DNA of 64,000 bases. Origin: Lentzea flava (GTDB lineage: Bacteria > Actinomycetota > Actinomycetes > Mycobacteriales > Pseudonocardiaceae). The notes beneath the pieces are model-generated. The model was not told the DNA's origin. It saw only the letters and a program-made list of their open reading frames with translations, and made no database searches. This document shows positions 26,096 to 34,944 of the stretch, in pieces (position 1 is the first letter of the stretch; each line of letters begins with the position of its first letter). The DNA lies in contig NZ_BMRE01000002.1 of assembly GCF_014648475.1 (NCBI RefSeq), positions 186,001 through 250,000 of the forward strand, given 5' to 3'. A program made the translations under genes and the position numbers.

Positions 26096-29000
26096 TTACA
26101 GCGAGCCGGTCACCGTCTGGAACAGGTTGGCCGGGTCGATCATCGACAGCGCCGGGCCGTTCAGCGGGAGCTGCGGCAGCGAACGCTCGTCGGCCTGCGG
26201 GGCCAGACCCTGGGTCGGGTTCAGGTTGAGACCCGACAGGGAGGCCGGGCCGTCCAGCGGCAGAGCGGGCAGCGAACGCTCGGTCGGCAGACCGGGCAGC
26301 TGCACCGGCACCGGCAGGGCCGGGGCGGTCACCGGGAGGGACGGCAGCGAACGCTCAGCGGCGGCACCGGGGAGCAGGCCCTTGGTGGCCTCCAGCACCT
26401 GGCCCAGGGGCAGGCCCTGGACGTTCGGGTTCACGTTCGCGACGCCACCGGGACCGGTCGGCAGCTCGGTGCGCTCCTGCGCGACACCGGGCAGCGCCGG
26501 GGTGGGCAGCTGGCCGGCCAGTGCGGTCAGGCCCTCCGGGCTCGGCAGGGTGTTCACCGGCAGCTGGTCGATGCCGTGGAACGCCGGGACCTCGTTGGCC
26601 TTCAGCAGGCTGTCCACGCCCTTGGGCAGCTCGATGCCCTTGAGCTTGGCGGCACGCAGGGTGCCCTCGTCCTCACCGGTGAGCTGCGTGTCGTCGCTCG
26701 TGCCCGCGGTGGTCGCCTGGCCGATGACCTCGATCGGAATGCGCCGGACGTAGGCGGCGACCTCGGCGGGGACGGTCATCTCGCGGGCGGACAGCGGACC
26801 GCTGCCCTCCGTGAACATGTTGCCGCCGGCCTGGGTGTGCGACGTCTTGTCGGTGACCGTGGAGGCCTGACCCGCAGCCGCCACCGCGTCCGCGTAGACG
26901 CCGGCGATGGCGTTGGCGGGGACGTGGATCAGGTTGCCGGAGACCGAGGCGTCCTCAGCGGTCGAGTAGCTGTCGCCACCCGCCACGATGTTGGTGTCGG
27001 TGAGCGTGTCGGAGTTGGTGATGCCCGCAGCCGAGACGGAGTTGCCGGGCACCGGCGTGAACGGCGTGGCCTGCGCGCCGATCAGGTTGCCTGCGATCGA
27101 GCCGCCGTCGCCGTTGCTGTTGACGTCGCCACCGGCGACCGAGTCGAGGTCGTTGGTGGCCGCGGCGTCGACGTTGCTGCCGCCGCCGACCGCCCAGCCC
27201 GCGACCTGCGTGCCGGACGCGACCGGAGCCGAGATCACGTTGCCGGTGATCGAGCCCTGCTCACCGGTGGTGAGCGCGTCGCCGCCCGCCTTCATGTCGG
27301 TGGCGTTGTCACCCGAGGTCGTGTTGTTGCCGACCAGGGTGACGCCGTCACCGAAGACCTGGGCCGGCGTCGAGGTCGGGGCCTGGACGATGTTGCCGGA
27401 CACCGAGCTCTTCTTGCCGGTCGCCTTCGGGGCGTACCCGGCGGAGACCGTCGTGTCGTTCGCGGTGTCGGACTCGGTGTTGCCCACGAGGCCCGCGGTG
27501 ACCGCGAAGACCTGAGCCGCGGCCGCGGTGGGCGCGGTCACGACGTTGCTGGAGACCGTGCCGTGGTCGTCCTGCGTGTTCGGCTGACCGCTGGAGCGAA
27601 CCTCCTTGGTCTCGTCCGCCGAGCCGGTGGCGGCACCGCCGAGCGCACCGGCCACGCCGTAGACCTCAGCCGGAGCCGCGACCGGAGCCTGCACCACGTT
27701 GGCGGAGACGACCGAGTCGTTGCCGATCGTGCCCTGGTAGCCACCGGTGAGCGACTTGACGTCGTTCTCGCAGGTACCGGCGGCCTGGCCGCCGGCAGCG
27801 GCACCGTTGCCGCACACGTCCACGGCGGTGGCCGGCGGGGCGTCGACGATGTTGCCGGACAGGACCGAGTTGTCGCCCAGCGTGTAGGCGGGGCCACCGG
27901 CCTTCGACGTCGCGTCGTTCTTGTGGTCGGTCAGCGCGTTGCCGATGACCGCGGCACCGTTGCCACCCGCGGAGGTCGGCAGCGAGATCGGCGCACCGGC
28001 GATGTTGCCGGAGCCCGTGGAGCCGTTGCCGTTGGTGTTGGTCTGGCCACCCGCGATCGACTCGTTGGTCGTGTCGCTGACCGCCGTGGCGTTGCCACCG
28101 CCGGCGGCCGCGTTGTCGTCGACCGTGATCGGGCCGGCGAGGGCGGGCTCGGCGATGTTGCCGGAGAGCGTGGCGGGGTCGCCGTCGGTCCCGGTGTGGC
28201 CACCGGCGTACGCGGCACCCGTCTGCGTCGAGTCGGTGGCGGCGTTGGCCACCGCGGCGACGGCGTTGCCGTTCACCTCGAACAGCGGAGCCAGCGGGAT
28301 CGGCACGGCGTTGCCGGAGAGCGAGCCGTTCTTGCCGCTGGTGGCGACGTTGCCCTTCGAGGACGCGAAGGTGTCGGCGGTCGAGGCGACCTCGGCGATG
28401 CCGAGGCCGGCGACGCCGTTGCCGGTGATCTGGACCGGCGTCGCGCCCTGCTCGGCGACGACGTTGCCGGACGCGGCACCCCTGTCACCGTTGGTGGTGA
28501 TGGGGCCGCCGGTGGTCGACACCTGCGAGGCGTCGGTCGCGGTGGCGGCGTTGCCACCCGCCGCGATCGCGTTGCCCGTGATCTGAACGGGCAGCACGTG
28601 GTTGACGGCGACGACGTTGCCGGCGAGCGCCTGGCCTTCGCCGTCGGTGACGATCGTGCCGTCCCGGTGCGTTTCCTGCGTGCACTCGCCGGCCACCTCG
28701 GAGTTGCCGAGGACCGCGATCGCGTTGCCGCAGATCTCGATCGGCACGTCGACGTGCGCCTGGACCGTGTTGCCGCGGAACAGGCCCTGAGCGGCAGTGC
28801 CCTGCACGCGGCCGGCGGCCTGCCTGATCAGCGGGTGCGCGACGGGCGCTGCCGTGCGCACGGGCACCGCGCTGGTGACGCGGTCCGTGCTGATCGTGCG
28901 GTCGATCTTGGGAACGTTCAGGTTCTTGACGGGGGTGCCCAGGTTGTTCTGGTCCACCTTCAGCGGAACCGAGACGCCCGCGTCAACGGGGGACGGCTGC

Positions 29001-29107
29001 GCGTCCGGGTTGACGTTCTCCTGGGCAGAAGCGATGCCCGTACCGAGCATCAGCAAACCACCAGTGACAAACGCGGACTGGATACCGCGCTTTGCCCAGG
29101 TCTGCAT
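26096..29107 (-). CDS. Giant secreted protein with 13 chaplin-like repeats
   Basis: A 1003-residue secreted protein. I chose the ATG at 29107 because GGAAGGAGA precedes it and MQTWAKRGIQSAFVTGG opens a signal peptide (cleavage near ASA/QE at 28-29). After a linker, residues 110-772 consist of thirteen repeats of exactly 51 residues. Each begins like (L/V)SGN(V/I)VxAP and continues with a V-x-GN-turn, recalling the chaplin phrase SGNVVQVPVHVPVNVCGN. Chaplins are amyloid-forming hydrophobic proteins that coat aerial hyphae and spores. Only repeats 1 (EICGN/GEC) and 7 (DVCGN/GTC) keep the chaplin cysteine pair. Residues 773-1003 form a Pro/Leu-rich tail with three ERSLPxLPxxxPA units. A surface-coat or adhesive role is inferred. 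Confidence 0.85.
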   Translation of the reverse strand: MQTWAKRGIQSAFVTGGLLMLGTGIASAQENVNPDAQPSPVDAGVSVPLKVDQNNLGTPVKNLNVPKIDRTISTDRVTSAVPVRTAAPVAHPLIRQAAGRVQGTAAQGLFRGNTVQAHVDVPIEICGNAIAVLGNSEVAGECTQETHRDGTIVTDGEGQALAGNVVAVNHVLPVQITGNAIAAGGNAATATDASQVSTTGGPITTNGDRGAASGNVVAEQGATPVQITGNGVAGLGIAEVASTADTFASSKGNVATSGKNGSLSGNAVPIPLAPLFEVNGNAVAAVANAATDSTQTGAAYAGGHTGTDGDPATLSGNIAEPALAGPITVDDNAAAGGGNATAVSDTTNESIAGGQTNTNGNGSTGSGNIAGAPISLPTSAGGNGAAVIGNALTDHKNDATSKAGGPAYTLGDNSVLSGNIVDAPPATAVDVCGNGAAAGGQAAGTCENDVKSLTGGYQGTIGNDSVVSANVVQAPVAAPAEVYGVAGALGGAATGSADETKEVRSSGQPNTQDDHGTVSSNVVTAPTAAAAQVFAVTAGLVGNTESDTANDTTVSAGYAPKATGKKSSVSGNIVQAPTSTPAQVFGDGVTLVGNNTTSGDNATDMKAGGDALTTGEQGSITGNVISAPVASGTQVAGWAVGGGSNVDAAATNDLDSVAGGDVNSNGDGGSIAGNLIGAQATPFTPVPGNSVSAAGITNSDTLTDTNIVAGGDSYSTAEDASVSGNLIHVPANAIAGVYADAVAAAGQASTVTDKTSHTQAGGNMFTEGSGPLSAREMTVPAEVAAYVRRIPIEVIGQATTAGTSDDTQLTGEDEGTLRAAKLKGIELPKGVDSLLKANEVPAFHGIDQLPVNTLPSPEGLTALAGQLPTPALPGVAQERTELPTGPGGVANVNPNVQGLPLGQVLEATKGLLPGAAAERSLPSLPVTAPALPVPVQLPGLPTERSLPALPLDGPASLSGLNLNPTQGLAPQADERSLPQLPLNGPALSMIDPANLFQTVTGSL
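26792..28780 (-). repeat. 13 tandem 153-bp (51-residue) coding repeats
   Basis: The thirteen units are contiguous with no insertion or deletion in any copy. Amino-acid conservation concentrates on the SGN start, a Pro at 9 or nearby, a Val/Asn-Gly turn near 16-19, and an AGG/TNG turn near 39-46. Nucleotide identity between units is modest, so this is an old array under length selection rather than a recent expansion. Confidence 0.88.
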
Positions 29108-29126
29108 TGGATCTCCTTCCAAATGT

Positions 29127-29143
29127 CCCGTCTTCACGACGGG
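29127..29143 (-). promoter_or_regulatory. Leader hairpin before the poly-chaplin gene
   Basis: CCCGTC and GACGGG form a 6-bp stem with a 5-nt loop, about 20 nt upstream of the ATG on the minus strand and just outside the ribosome-binding site. It could stabilise the message or influence initiation; no known riboswitch is recognised. Confidence 0.3.
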
Positions 29144-29211
29144 GGCTTTGAGGGTGGGGCCGGACGCGCTTGGGGAAGGGCGCGTCATCACCGGGGGAGT
29201 CGCACGCGGTG

Positions 29212-29252
29212 ATCGACCGGAAGGAGCGCGAGAAAAAAGCGCGACGGTCGAT
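29212..29252 (-). terminator. Possible terminator after the CxxC secreted-protein gene
   Basis: ATCGACCG (29212-29219) pairs with CGGTCGAT (29245-29252), enclosing an inner GCGC/GCGC pair around a run of six T on the minus strand. It lies about 45 bp past the stop at 29298. Confidence 0.35.
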
Positions 29253-29297
29253 TTCCGGACAGCCGGGGAGGTGGCTGCCGCGGACCGCGCGCTGAAA

Positions 29298-30053
29298 TCA
29301 GTCGGGGTTGATACCGGGCTGCTTGCCCGGCGTCACGGTCACCTCGTCGGTGGACGGCGCGAGAGCGCGCGTCACCGCGGTGCCGTGACCGTTGCCGGAC
29401 GCAGCCAGAGCAGCGATCGTGCTGCCCTTCACCGAACCAGAACCGTCGGAGCACGAAGAGCACTGCACCGGCGCGGGGGCCGGGACGGGCAGCTTCGGGA
29501 ACGGGTTGCCTGGCAGGGACGGGTGCTGCTCTGAGGGCACGACGAGGTCGTGGTGCTCCAACAGATCCGTCCACGAACCACCGGACGTGCCGGTGACCTG
29601 CGAGACCACCGGAGCCGGCTGTGCGGCCTCGGTGGCGGCCGGGGTCTCCTGGAAGATCACGTCCATGGACCGCTCGGTAGCGGCGGTCTGGGACTGACCG
29701 ATCCTGTTGACCTGCGGCAGGATCCGCTCGGCGATCTGCTCGACCGCCTGCTGGACGTGCACGTCGGGCAGAGCGGCGCGAGCCTTCTGCTGCTCGGCGC
29801 GCAACGCTTCGTCGAGCTCGTGCACCGCGGTGGCAGCGGGGACGACGACCGGCAGCTTCTCGTCCACAGAGACGATCTTGGTGACGACGTCGAACTGCTC
29901 CGCGGAGTCCGTGGCCGCGCTGGCAGCGGACGTGGTGAGCGCCCAGGCGACGGCAGTACCCGCGATCGCGCCACCGACAGCGAGCAGCGCGCGGGTGGCG
30001 AACCGGCGGATGCCGTTCGCTCCCGTCTTCGCTCGCAGGTCGGCGGAGAACAA
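29298..30053 (-). CDS. Secreted proline-rich protein with CxxC
   Basis: A 251-residue protein from a TTG at 30053, chosen because GCGAGG lies about 10 nt upstream and the result is a normal signal peptide (ADLRAK, IRRFATRALL, hydrophobic core, cleavage near ASA/ATD). An upstream TTG at 30113 is in frame but has no ribosome-binding site. Residues ~50-140 are predicted helical (LDEALRAEQQKARAAL, VQQAVEQIAERIL). A Pro-rich segment then leads to VQCSSCSDG, a CxxC pair. The same-strand neighbour 190 bp downstream is the poly-chaplin gene, so the two may act together at the surface. Family unknown. Confidence 0.65.
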   Translation of the reverse strand: MFSADLRAKTGANGIRRFATRALLAVGGAIAGTAVAWALTTSAASAATDSAEQFDVVTKIVSVDEKLPVVVPAATAVHELDEALRAEQQKARAALPDVHVQQAVEQIAERILPQVNRIGQSQTAATERSMDVIFQETPAATEAAQPAPVVSQVTGTSGGSWTDLLEHHDLVVPSEQHPSLPGNPFPKLPVPAPAPVQCSSCSDGSGSVKGSTIAALAASGNGHGTAVTRALAPSTDEVTVTPGKQPGINPD

Positions 30054-30203
30054 CGCAGGAAACCTCGCTACTCGGTGGCACTCAAGGGATTCGCCGACGA
30101 TCAAGGTGATCAAGTCGACGTCGGCGACTTTGCCAGTTTCGGTGCCCCGAATGCACGCTGAGAGCGCTCGGTTAACTACATCGTGTGAACTCCCCCGGCG
30201 AGA

Positions 30204-32381
30204 TCACACCCGTTTCAGCACCCGCGCCGCACCGGCAGCCGCGGTCGACGCGAGCACCCAGCCGACGGCGACGAGCAGCCCGGAAATCCATTGCGAGACA
30301 CCGGTGAACTGCCATTTCCCGTCGTGGCCGAAGTCGACTATCGGCAGCAGCAGGTCGAGGGACAGCAACCAGGCGTTCCACACCGGGTCCTCGTCGGAGT
30401 TGAGCTTGACCATCGGGTGCCAGTTGAACCAGAGCGCGCCGCCCAGCCAGAACACGCCGAGCCAGCAGATGGCGAGCCACGGCCGGTAGCCGTAGCCGAC
30501 GGTCCACCGCTGCACCGCGCCCCAGACGCGCCCGGCACGACCGAGCTCGGAGTAGCGCCGCCGTTGCTTCTCCAGCTGGACCTTCTGCGCGAGCTCCTCC
30601 TCACCGCCCTGCTGGTAGACGGCGGCGAGCTGCTCGTACGGTCCCGGCGCGAAGTCGGGCTGCACCTTGAGCAGCCACTTCAACCGCGTCTCGACCGGCA
30701 CCTCGGGATCGGCGGTGATGCCGGCGAACTCGAAGTCGTCGACGGCGACGCCGCCCTCCGCGTCCCACAGCCCAGGCCCGTCGGTGACCGACACCGCCTT
30801 GAGCCTGCTCAGCACCACCTTGCCCTTGGGCTGCTGGCCCGCGGGGATGTGCAGGCGGAACTGGTGCACGGTGAGGCCGTACGCGTTGAGCGCGATGTCC
30901 GCGGACGTCGAGCCGAGGTGCGAGTCGCTGAACGTCGCCATCTTGCCGACCTCGCCCAGCCGGAGCCGCACGCCGCCGACCGCGGTGAACCCGCGGCTGC
31001 ACAGGAGGTCCTTGCCGATCGTGATGGCACGGGCGTCGAGCGACGGCTTCTGCGTGCCGTTGGGGCGCAGCCGCGGCAGCGTCAGCTCGGCCCCTGACAT
31101 GTCCAATGTGGAGCCGATGTTCGCGTTCTGCAGGCGGATCGACCCCTTCGCCCTGAGCTCGCGCAGGAAGAGCGTGCCGCCGATCTCCAGGCGGTCGGCG
31201 AACAGGACGTCGATGCCGGGCCCGTGCAACGAGACCCCGGACATGCTCGCGCTGCCCTGGATGTGCGCGTTGGACAGCCGGACCTGGCCGTAGGTCTGCA
31301 ACGCGTGCGACCGGACGCCCGCGCCGTTGACCGCGCTGCGTGCCTCGACGTCGCCGCGAACCTGCATGCCGTCCGCGTGCAGGGCCACGGGGATGCGGTT
31401 CGTGACGTCACCGGCGAGCTCCTCCGCCACCTCCCTCGGCCCGATGACCGCGCCCGACAACCGGAGGTATCCGCCGACGCTCGCGTTGGGCAGCCGGACG
31501 GTGCCGGTGCTCGTGAAGCCGTCGTCCAGCTCGACGTTGCCCTCGACCCGGATGCGGTCGGCCACGAGCGTCGCGGCCTCGTCGGCCGATCCGTGCGGCA
31601 GGACCAGCACCTGGTTGTCGACGCGGTGCGTGGAGTGCAGGCGGGCACCGGTGAACTCGAGGTTGCCGCCGACCCGCGCGCCGTCGAACAGCACCCGGCC
31701 GTCCGCGGTGAACCGGCCGCCCTCGGCGTTGCAGAAGACGTTGCCCGCGACGACGATGCCGGACGCGTCCAGCGCGTCACGACCGGTGTTGATCAGCCGC
31801 GCGCCGCCCAGGTGCACGCTGCCGCCGATCGTGGAACCCCGGAGCCGGACCTCTCCGTTGGCGCGCATCGCGATGGCCTGGACGGACCCGCTCACCCGGA
31901 GCCGGGCGCCGAGCAGCGCGTGGGACGTGTCGCTGCGCAGGACCGCGCCGGCCAGCCGGAGGGTGCCGTCGACCGCGGCGTCGGTGAGGTCGACCGTGCC
32001 GTTGCAGGTGAAACCGGCCTCGAGGACGAGGTCGCTGAAGACGCGGAGGTTGCGGCCCTGCAGGCCGGGCACGCGGGTGCCGCGGAGCCTGAGCCCGATG
32101 AGGCGGGCCATGCGGAGGTCGAGCGGTTCCTCGAACGTGCAGTGGGTGAGGTCGATCACGCGCGTCACGCGGGTGCCCTCGAGCTCGAACCTCCCGGTGA
32201 TCCGCGCGTTTCGCAGCCGCAGCGCGGGCAATCCCTTGCGCGGTACGCGGTACATGCCGGTCAGCAGTCCGGTGAGCACCTCGCCGCGGACGCTCTGTCC
32301 GGTCAGGTCGAACTCGGTGCCACCCGCATAGGCCCCGGCGACCTGGCGCTCGACCTCGGTCAAGTCTTCCGGCTTGATCAC
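30204..32381 (-). CDS. Large beta-helix protein with C-terminal membrane helices
   Basis: A 725-residue protein. I chose the GTG at 32381 because GGGGAGG lies 5 nt upstream; an ATG at 32408 lacks such a site. Residues ~60-560 are a long run of short strand-turn units (VRLRGSTIGGSVHLGGARL, GNVELDDGFTS, YLRLSGAVIG and the like), each about 17-23 residues, as in bactofilin-like or pentapeptide-like beta-solenoids. There is no signal peptide, so the solenoid faces the cytoplasm. A charged helix (EELAQKVQLEKQRRRY) precedes three or four membrane segments at the C-terminus. Streptomyces homologues of this shape are sometimes named membrane-associated oxidoreductase, but I see no cofactor motif. Likely a membrane scaffold; function unknown. 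Confidence 0.78.
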   Translation of the reverse strand: MIKPEDLTEVERQVAGAYAGGTEFDLTGQSVRGEVLTGLLTGMYRVPRKGLPALRLRNARITGRFELEGTRVTRVIDLTHCTFEEPLDLRMARLIGLRLRGTRVPGLQGRNLRVFSDLVLEAGFTCNGTVDLTDAAVDGTLRLAGAVLRSDTSHALLGARLRVSGSVQAIAMRANGEVRLRGSTIGGSVHLGGARLINTGRDALDASGIVVAGNVFCNAEGGRFTADGRVLFDGARVGGNLEFTGARLHSTHRVDNQVLVLPHGSADEAATLVADRIRVEGNVELDDGFTSTGTVRLPNASVGGYLRLSGAVIGPREVAEELAGDVTNRIPVALHADGMQVRGDVEARSAVNGAGVRSHALQTYGQVRLSNAHIQGSASMSGVSLHGPGIDVLFADRLEIGGTLFLRELRAKGSIRLQNANIGSTLDMSGAELTLPRLRPNGTQKPSLDARAITIGKDLLCSRGFTAVGGVRLRLGEVGKMATFSDSHLGSTSADIALNAYGLTVHQFRLHIPAGQQPKGKVVLSRLKAVSVTDGPGLWDAEGGVAVDDFEFAGITADPEVPVETRLKWLLKVQPDFAPGPYEQLAAVYQQGGEEELAQKVQLEKQRRRYSELGRAGRVWGAVQRWTVGYGYRPWLAICWLGVFWLGGALWFNWHPMVKLNSDEDPVWNAWLLSLDLLLPIVDFGHDGKWQFTGVSQWISGLLVAVGWVLASTAAAGAARVLKRV

Positions 32382-32449
32382 TTCGTCCTCCCCTGACGAA
32401 CGGATCATCCCTATCAGGTTCCGCGTTCGCCAGGGTCCGAACAGTTAAC

Positions 32450-33610
32450 GTGAGGCATGTGAGCGCACGGGAGTCGGAGATCAGCAGCCGCGTTCCACTG
32501 CTGCTGCGGGTGAGTGCCGCGCTGAGCTGGCGGTTCGTCGTTGTGGTGGCCGCGTTGTACGTGGTCGCGTACGTGCTGGGCTTCCTCGCCTCGATCGTGA
32601 TCCCGGTCGCAATCGCGCTCCTGCTCGCCGCCCTGCTCTCGCCCGGCGTGGCGAAGCTCGTCGAGTGGCGGGTGCCGCGCGGCGTGGCGACGACGGTGAT
32701 GATGATCCTCGGCATCGGCGTGCTCGGCGGCGTGCTGACGTTCGTGATCAGCGAGTTCTCCCGCGGCCTTCCCGAGCTGCAGACCCAGGTGGCTGCGTCG
32801 CTCGACACGATCCAGAAGTGGCTGAAGGACGGGCCGGCGCACCTGTCCGACGCGCAGCTGCAGAACTACATCAACGAGATCGTGAAGACGATCAAGGAGA
32901 ACCAGGCTGAGATCACGTCCGGTGCGCTGACCACCGCCGCGACCCTCGGCGAGGTGCTGACCGGGCTGCTGCTCGCGCTGTTCACGCTCATCTTCTTCCT
33001 GCACGACGGTGACGGCATCTGGCGGTTTGTGATCCGTGCGGTCCCTCGCGACGTGCGCGCACGTGTGGACGTGGCCGGTCGCCGAGGATTTGGCTCTCTC
33101 GTTTCTTATGTGCGCGCGACGGCAGCTGTCGCGGTCGTGGACGCCGTGGGCGTCGGCATCGGGCTGGCGATCATCGGGGTGCCGTTGGTGGTGCCTCTGT
33201 CGGCGTTGGTGTTCCTCGGCGCGTTCATCCCGATCGTCGGTGCGGTGTTCACGGGCGCTGTGGCCGTGTTGATCGCGTTGGTTACCAACGGACCGATCGC
33301 CGCGCTGGTGGTGCTCGCGGTGCTCATCGGCGTGATGCAGCTGGAGTCGCACGTGCTGCAGCCCTTGTTGCTGGGCCGCGCGGTGAAGCTCCACCCGTTG
33401 GCGGTCGTGATCGCGATCGCGGGCGGGTTGGTCGTGGGCGGCATCGCCGGGGCGTTGCTCGCGGTGCCGTTGCTGGCGGTGCTGAACTCCGGGATCCGGT
33501 CGCTGGTGTCGGACGCCGACGCCCAGGAGGACCCGGAGAAGGTCGACGTGCTGAACCCGCAGGACACCGCGCCGAAGGACGACAGGAGCGAACGCGTCGA
33601 GGAGCTCTAG
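32450..33610 (+). CDS. AI-2E family permease
   Basis: A 386-residue polytopic membrane protein with about seven to eight helices in the AI-2E/PerM/YdiK pattern. Paired helices lead to an amphipathic segment (LPELQTQVAASLDTIQKWL), then LLLALFTLIFFLHDGDGIW, and the hallmark GAFIPIVGAVFTGAVAV and ESHVLQPLLLGRAVKLHPL. The family exports or conducts small solutes; autoinducer-2 transport is rarely demonstrated. GTG at 32450 or 32459 is the start. The stop shares CTAG with the convergent diguanylate cyclase gene. Confidence 0.88.
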   Translation: MRHVSARESEISSRVPLLLRVSAALSWRFVVVVAALYVVAYVLGFLASIVIPVAIALLLAALLSPGVAKLVEWRVPRGVATTVMMILGIGVLGGVLTFVISEFSRGLPELQTQVAASLDTIQKWLKDGPAHLSDAQLQNYINEIVKTIKENQAEITSGALTTAATLGEVLTGLLLALFTLIFFLHDGDGIWRFVIRAVPRDVRARVDVAGRRGFGSLVSYVRATAAVAVVDAVGVGIGLAIIGVPLVVPLSALVFLGAFIPIVGAVFTGAVAVLIALVTNGPIAALVVLAVLIGVMQLESHVLQPLLLGRAVKLHPLAVVIAIAGGLVVGGIAGALLAVPLLAVLNSGIRSLVSDADAQEDPEKVDVLNPQDTAPKDDRSERVEEL

Positions 33611-34803
33611 GCCATCGACACCAGGTTGCGGCCGTACGCCTTGGCCGCGAGCAACGCCGCGTCGGCCGCCACCAGCAGGTCGGGCAGCTCGTAACCGAAG
33701 CGCGTGGTCGTGGCCACCCCGATCGACACAGTCAGCCCGCGCAGCTCGTGCGGCTTGCCGTCGGTCGCCATCGTCGGCACCCGCAGCGCCGCCACGGCCT
33801 TGCGCACCCGTTCCGCCACCGACTCCGCCTCGTCCGGCGTGGCGTCCGGCAGCAGGACGACGAACTCCTCGCCGCCGAACCTGCCCACGAGGTCGCCGCG
33901 GCGAACGGTGCCGCGCAGCAGCAACGAGATCGCGGCGAGGGCGGCGTCGCCGGCGAGGTGGCCCACCTCGTCGTTGACCTTCTTGAAGTGGTCGAGGTCG
34001 AGCAGCATCACGGCCATGGGACGGGCGCGGCTCGCGCCCTTGGTCAGTTCGTAGCGGGCGCGGCTGTCCCAGTGCACGGCGTTGGCGAGGCCCGTCTTGG
34101 CGTCGCGCTGGGCCGAGCGGCGCCACTGCGGGAGCTGGGCGGCGCGTTCCAGCAGGGCCAGTGACGGTCCGGCGATCAGGACGTGGATGGCGTTGTTCTC
34201 GGCCACGCACCCCATCAGGCCGCCGATCGACACCGCGACGATGCCGAGGATGACGTCGATGGGTTCGCCGACGTTCTCCTCGAAGGTGGCGGTGGGGCGG
34301 CGGAGCTTCAGGCCGTACGCGATCAGGGCCGCGCGCAGGGTCAGCAGGACCACGGCGCCGAGCACCATGACCACGAGGCTGGCGCGCGGGTTCGACCAGC
34401 CGAGCAGGAAGCGGGTGGCGAAGACGGCCAGCGTCGTGGCGCTGAGGGTGAACAGCCAGCGGTAGGTCTCGGGGCGCTGCGCCAGCAGGCAGTGCAGGGC
34501 AGGGCCGAAGAGCAGCAGGACCAACAGGTTCGGGGGCAGGGCGAGGATGCCGCCCGTCAGGTAGGAGAGATGTGCCGCCCACGGGTTGCGCTCGGTCTCG
34601 CCGAGCCGGTGGCTGTAGATCGAGCTGCCGATGATCACCGCGCCCGCCGTGCCCGCGATGGCGGCGAAGCGGCCGATCTCGGTGGGTGACGGGGTGGGGG
34701 TGGAGATGATCGCGTAGGTGACGATCGCCAGTGCGGCGATGTCGATGATCACCCAGTAGCAGAGCGCAGGCCGCCGCAAAGTCCACACCGGCCAGTCCCG
34801 CAC
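33607..34803 (-). CDS. Membrane diguanylate cyclase (GGDEF)
   Basis: A 398-residue protein from a GTG at 34803, chosen because GGGAGGG lies 8 nt upstream and the first helix begins soon after. Residues ~10-215 hold six or seven membrane helices. The C-terminal GGDEF domain has QRDAKTGLANAVHWD, MLLDLDHFKKVND and the active signature GGEEF (310-314). An inhibitory RxxD (RRGD) sits five residues before it, so feedback by c-di-GMP is expected. There is no EAL domain. The stop codon shares CTAG with the permease gene. It is divergent from the MacS-like kinase operon. Confidence 0.92.
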   Translation of the reverse strand: MRDWPVWTLRRPALCYWVIIDIAALAIVTYAIISTPTPSPTEIGRFAAIAGTAGAVIIGSSIYSHRLGETERNPWAAHLSYLTGGILALPPNLLVLLLFGPALHCLLAQRPETYRWLFTLSATTLAVFATRFLLGWSNPRASLVVMVLGAVVLLTLRAALIAYGLKLRRPTATFEENVGEPIDVILGIVAVSIGGLMGCVAENNAIHVLIAGPSLALLERAAQLPQWRRSAQRDAKTGLANAVHWDSRARYELTKGASRARPMAVMLLDLDHFKKVNDEVGHLAGDAALAAISLLLRGTVRRGDLVGRFGGEEFVVLLPDATPDEAESVAERVRKAVAALRVPTMATDGKPHELRGLTVSIGVATTTRFGYELPDLLVAADAALLAAKAYGRNLVSMA

Positions 34804-34944
34804 CTGTATTGCCCTCCCCCCAACCGGGAGCGCTGCCCCGAACCCGGAGAGCGTCGCACATTCCTCCGTTCGGCAGAAGACGGCCACCTGGGGGTTAGCC
34901 AGCGCACGTTCACGCGGCAGGATGTTGCCTGAAAGGAGCACAGC

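Noticed and set aside
26792-28780. Reading the tandem repeats as a CRISPR array
   Set aside because: Units are contiguous 153-bp coding repeats with diverged sequence and no spacers.
26042-29212. A 1056-codon open frame on the plus strand across the poly-chaplin gene
   Set aside because: It is the antisense shadow of the 153-bp repeats. The minus-strand frame has a signal peptide, a ribosome-binding site and chaplin-like content; the plus frame has no recognisable domain.
32450-33610. Assigning autoinducer-2 transport to the AI-2E permease
   Set aside because: The family name does not establish the substrate, and no quorum-sensing gene is nearby.
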